Below, piece by piece: positions 60,985 to 64,000 of a stretch of DNA of 64,000 nt (position 1 is its first letter; each line of letters begins with the position of its first letter). The DNA is from JBAXTZ01 sp037129925 (GTDB lineage Bacteria > Bacillota > Negativicutes > JBAXTZ01). The notes beneath the pieces are model-generated. The model made no database searches, was not told where the DNA came from, and saw only the letters and a program-made list of their open reading frames with translations. A program made the translations under genes and the position numbers. The stretch covers positions 22,854-86,853 of the forward strand of contig JBAXTZ010000007.1 of assembly GCA_037129925.1 (NCBI GenBank), written 5' to 3'.

Positions 60985-61956
60985 TTACAGCACAATATTC
61001 CCCTCGTAAATGTCCCGGATGACATCTTCGATGTCCGGCTCTTTTAATGATAAATCCGCAACCGGCACCAGCGCCGAGATGCGGGCAATCAAGTCGCTTG
61101 CCGATATGTTATTGCGCTGGAAGGTGAAGGTCCAGCGCGGACCGTCGATTGATGCAACTTCCACAAAAGGAATATCAACCGCTTGCGGCGGCTCGTCAAA
61201 ATCAACAATCAGCGTATTCGCGCCGCCGAGTTTATCGCGCACATCGCTGGTTTTCATATCCAGCATAATTTTGCCGTGGTCGATCATGACGATCCGGTCA
61301 CAGATTTCTTCGACATCACGCATATCGTGAGTTGTCAGTATAACAGTCAGATCACGTTCGTTGCGCACTTTGCGGATAAACTGACGAATTTGTTTTTTGA
61401 CTACAATATCCAGCCCGATCGTCGGTTCATCGAGAAACAACATGCTTGGATTATGCAACAGTGCTGCCGCCAGATCGGCGCGCATCCGCTGTCCCAGACT
61501 GAGCTGACGCACCGGTTTGTCAATGAACGATTTTATATCCAGCACACTCTCAAAAAGTAGCAGGTTGTCCTGATAGTCTTGCCGGGGAATACTGTAAATC
61601 CGCCGCAACAAGTCAAACGAATCGACAACCGGCAAATCCCACCACAGCTGCGTCCGCTGACCGAAAACAACCCCAATATTTTTGGCGTTTACTTTTCGTT
61701 TCAAATGCGGCACGTTCCCCATAACCGTTATCTCTCCGGAAGTTGGAACCATTATCCCGGTCATCATTTTGATGGTCGTAGACTTACCGGCACCGTTCGG
61801 ACCGATATAACCAACCAGCTCGCCTTTGCCAACCGAGAAATTCACGTTATCAACCGCACGTTTGTTCTCGTACTGACGGCTGAATAAATAGCGCAGAAAG
61901 TTTTTATCGCGCTTGGCAATCCGGTAGTCCTTGCAGAGATTTCTTACAGTAATCAT
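60985..61956 (-). CDS. ABC transporter ATP-binding protein, ABC-2 type
   Basis: 323 residues. Walker A GPNGAGKST, Q-loop 'VFGQRTQLWWDLPV', signature 'LSLGQRMRADLAAALLHNP', Walker B 'MLFLDEPTIGLD', switch His in 'TTHDM'. The 'QRTQLWWDLP' stretch is typical of ATPases paired with DUF990/COG4587-COG3694 permeases, which are the next two genes upstream. It exports an unknown substrate. The C-terminal 90 residues form a small regulatory domain. Confidence 0.92.
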   Translation of the reverse strand: MITVRNLCKDYRIAKRDKNFLRYLFSRQYENKRAVDNVNFSVGKGELVGYIGPNGAGKSTTIKMMTGIMVPTSGEITVMGNVPHLKRKVNAKNIGVVFGQRTQLWWDLPVVDSFDLLRRIYSIPRQDYQDNLLLFESVLDIKSFIDKPVRQLSLGQRMRADLAAALLHNPSMLFLDEPTIGLDIVVKKQIRQFIRKVRNERDLTVILTTHDMRDVEEICDRIVMIDHGKIMLDMKTSDVRDKLGGANTLIVDFDEPPQAVDIPFVEVASIDGPRWTFTFQRNNISASDLIARISALVPVADLSLKEPDIEDVIRDIYEGNIVL

Positions 61957-62008
61957 TCTTTCACCAGCTTATCAAATTCAGCAGTTCACAATCAATAGCA
62001 ATTTCATG

Positions 62009-62818
62009 CTAGTTTCCGGCGCTTTCGTACCTTCGGAGTCCGAGCGCAAATATTTTCAGCGACAACAAGAAAAACGCTACACCGACCAGCGGTGCGAGCA
62101 AACCCAGACAATAATCGTAGCCATTCTCGCTCTTACCGAGCAGCACTGCTGCCGGATAATAATTTATGAATGCCCAGGGAAACACGTAGGTTACGGCGAG
62201 TTTTATATAGCGCGGATAAATATTCAACGGATAAATGCAGAACTCGCGCAACGTGTAATAAAACACCCCGCCAATCTGCGTTGAACGCTTAACCCAAAAG
62301 CTCAACGCGCCGACAATTATCACTGCGCCGCCGTTAATCAGCACCCCGCCGACCAGTGCCACGAGATAATACAATATTTTCGTCCAGCTGTGCAAACTGG
62401 CATCATTCGCAAATGCCAAGCACAAAAATATCACAGTAACGATAATCTGCCCGATAAAGGTGTACCCGAAGCTGCTGCAAATCAACTGGACAATCAATCC
62501 CTTGGGTCGTAGCAACAAAATATCCAGTTTGCCCTCGGTAACCGCCGACTCCAGAAAATAAATCGAACCCCAAAACAGCACCCCGGATATTGCGTAGGTC
62601 AGCAAGCCAGTGCCATACAACACCGTAAGTTCGGAAAAGTTCCAACCGCCGATGGTCGTAAACCGCTGGGTCATCAGCCAAAATATCGTGTAAGTTACAA
62701 AGTAACAATAAAAATTCGCAAACATCCCGGCAAAAAAACTGGTCTTATATTCGGCGCGCGAGCGAAAGAACATGCCGATATAGGCAAAATACAACTTCAA
62801 ATTATCCATATCAGCCAC
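62009..62818 (-). CDS. ABC-2 type permease (COG3694-like)
   Basis: 269 residues with six membrane segments. 'EGKLDILLLRPKGLIVQL' is the conserved cytoplasmic helix of this permease family. It overlaps the other permease gene by 8 bases and lies 52 bases before the ATPase gene. Together the three form one heteromeric transporter. Confidence 0.88.
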   Translation of the reverse strand: MADMDNLKLYFAYIGMFFRSRAEYKTSFFAGMFANFYCYFVTYTIFWLMTQRFTTIGGWNFSELTVLYGTGLLTYAISGVLFWGSIYFLESAVTEGKLDILLLRPKGLIVQLICSSFGYTFIGQIIVTVIFLCLAFANDASLHSWTKILYYLVALVGGVLINGGAVIIVGALSFWVKRSTQIGGVFYYTLREFCIYPLNIYPRYIKLAVTYVFPWAFINYYPAAVLLGKSENGYDYCLGLLAPLVGVAFFLLSLKIFALGLRRYESAGN

Positions 62819-63587
62819 CCTGAATGATGCAATATTTTACCGCCCGGTAATATACCAGCCGCAGCAGCAGCGACAATCCGGCAATCCAAATCAGCATCAC
62901 GATATAATTACCGGTTATTTCGGATACCGGCAGGTCTTTGGTCAGCAAGTTTATCGGGAAGGTGTACAGAAAATAGAACGGCGTCAGCTTGGCGGCAAAT
63001 ATCAGCCAATCCGGGAAAAAGGCAATCGGAATAACCGCGCCGGACAACAGCCGGATTGTGTCATCTACCAGCCGTCGATAAGGCCAGATTTCAATAAACA
63101 CAAAAGCCAGATAACCAATCAGCGTAAAAATCAGATTGACCAAAACCAACCCCAGTATAGCGGCAATCATCGATAACAGTATTTTGCCGATGCTCCAATG
63201 TAAATGCATCAGGCAGGGAGAATAGACAATAACCATCGGCAGGCTGCGGCAAAACAGCGCTGCGGCAGTACCGCCAAACGCTGTTCCCCAGAAACTAAAC
63301 AGCGGGTTGACCGGTTTAATCAGGTCAATCGCAAAATTCCCGCTGCTGATTTTTTCCGCCACCAAATCGGTCACGCGGTTGTTGTAAAAATCATTCAGCA
63401 CACCGGCCAAAATAACATAAGCCGTCATATACGCCAACATCTGGGCATCTTTTTGGAAAACATACGCCCAAACGGCAATCTGTATTGCCACCCATAGCAA
63501 TATTCCGAGTACGCTGGTAAACAACGTCGCCCGGTAGGCAAAGTAATTTTTGAATGCAATCCGTAAAAACGCTCCAAAGCAATTCAT
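62811..63587 (-). CDS. ABC-2 type permease (COG4587-like)
   Basis: 258 residues, six membrane segments. 'NRVTDLVAEKISSGNFAIDL' followed by 'IKPVNP' is the counterpart of the 'LLRP' motif in the partner permease. SD AGGAG directly follows the stop of the GNAT pseudogene. It is first of a four-gene operon (permease, permease, ATPase, MBL protein). Confidence 0.88.
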   Translation of the reverse strand: MNCFGAFLRIAFKNYFAYRATLFTSVLGILLWVAIQIAVWAYVFQKDAQMLAYMTAYVILAGVLNDFYNNRVTDLVAEKISSGNFAIDLIKPVNPLFSFWGTAFGGTAAALFCRSLPMVIVYSPCLMHLHWSIGKILLSMIAAILGLVLVNLIFTLIGYLAFVFIEIWPYRRLVDDTIRLLSGAVIPIAFFPDWLIFAAKLTPFYFLYTFPINLLTKDLPVSEITGNYIVMLIWIAGLSLLLRLVYYRAVKYCIIQGG

Positions 63588-63599
63588 CTGTCACTCCTG

Positions 63600-64000
63600 T
63601 CAAACTGTGCCGCCAAACTCTTCAACCTCAATCCAATACCGTTGCGTTATCTCGCCGTTGCTCGTTTCTATTTCGTCTTCCAGTAGCCGATATGTCCGCC
63701 AAATCTCGTGAGCTCTTCGTTCAGATAATGCCGGAAGCTGGTGCTTCCGACAATATTTCCGTCTTTGTCAACTAGATAATACAAACTCGCCGCTACCATT
63801 CCGGCAGGACAACTATCAATCGAACGGCAGCATTCCACCAATTTCAGCAATTCTTCGAACCGACTGCCCTCTGGCGGAATCATTGTGCCGGGTATGCGGT
63901 CGCGTCCTTCAGCCCGCCAAACAGCGCAAAGATCATCTAACTGGCTTTTGAAGACTGCGGAACATTCCTCCAAGTGTACATTGAGATATTGCTCTTTCAT
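63600..64000 (-). pseudogene. GNAT acetyltransferase with internal deletion
   Basis: The first 105 codons from ATG 64000 read as the N-terminal part of a COG3981-type GNAT protein, ending in 'RFGGHIGY' at about 63686. That motif is normally followed by the acetyl-CoA loop. Instead the frame runs into WKTK-stop. In the next frame the same DNA continues 'LEDEIETSNGEITQRYWIEV' to a stop at 63600, the usual C-terminus of the family. About 50 codons, including the cofactor loop, are missing and the join is out of frame. Translation would give an inactive 110-residue product. Confidence 0.75.

Noticed and set aside
1..64000. CRISPR arrays, tRNA, rRNA or insertion sequences
   Set aside because: No evenly spaced short repeats with unique spacers, no tRNA cloverleaf or rRNA sequence and no transposase were noticed.

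Overview
The window suggests a Gram-negative-type (outer-membrane) bacterium of about 48% G+C. The outer membrane is inferred from a giant two-partner-secretion exoprotein and from a sedoheptulose-7-phosphate isomerase (heptose/LPS route). Strong Shine-Dalgarno sites, TTG/GTG starts and many clostridia-like small accessory enzymes fit a diderm Firmicute such as the Negativicutes. That placement is inference. No rRNA, tRNA, CRISPR or insertion sequence was recognised.

Region 1 (1-14586, minus): the first 4862 codons of one exoprotein that continues past the left edge. It has an extended signal region, a TPS/haemagglutination domain, three GLUG-repeat arrays and large in-frame internal duplications. 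Its leader has a strong promoter followed by a premature terminator and alternative hairpins. Region 2 (14895-22628): exported hydrolases (a class C beta-lactamase-like protein and a histidine acid phosphatase), an exported TPR/WD40 protein, an AAA/DUF4143 ATPase, a single-domain response regulator and a zinc-finger protein of unknown function.

Region 3 (22740-35440) is a gas-vesicle locus and the most distinctive part. On the plus strand are two gvpA-gvpC-like cassettes with identical gvpA genes and near-identical promoters, then an Hfq-like gene. On the minus strand a 12-gene operon starts from a TTGACA-N17-TAGTAT promoter: gvpN, a coiled-coil gene, a GvpF/L with a C-terminal J-like domain, gvpF, gvpG, gvpO, a GvpJ-zinc-ribbon fusion, a six-CXXCXGXG zinc protein, gvpK, gvpL, a GvpA-family gene and an Hsp20/GvpH gene. 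It ends at a strong terminator. A CDC48-like double AAA ATPase and an XRE regulator follow in the same orientation. The plus-strand units would supply shell and outer-coat proteins; the minus operon would supply minor shell proteins and an assembly/chaperone apparatus.

Region 4 (35478-46522, minus): two translationally coupled hybrid histidine kinases, a glutaredoxin-like protein with two FUSC-like membrane proteins, and a CHASE4-like/HAMP/HD-GYP c-di-GMP phosphodiesterase.

Region 5 (46658-64000, all minus): a dense set of accessory enzymes. It includes an ANT(6)-Nudix fusion, PhzF, an AAC(6')-like acetyltransferase, Nudix, VOC, PPOX, HAD, PHP and MBL proteins, a serine hydrolase, ABC transporters and several decayed genes. 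It looks like an area of frequent gene gain and loss. The window ends in a GNAT pseudogene with an internal deletion.
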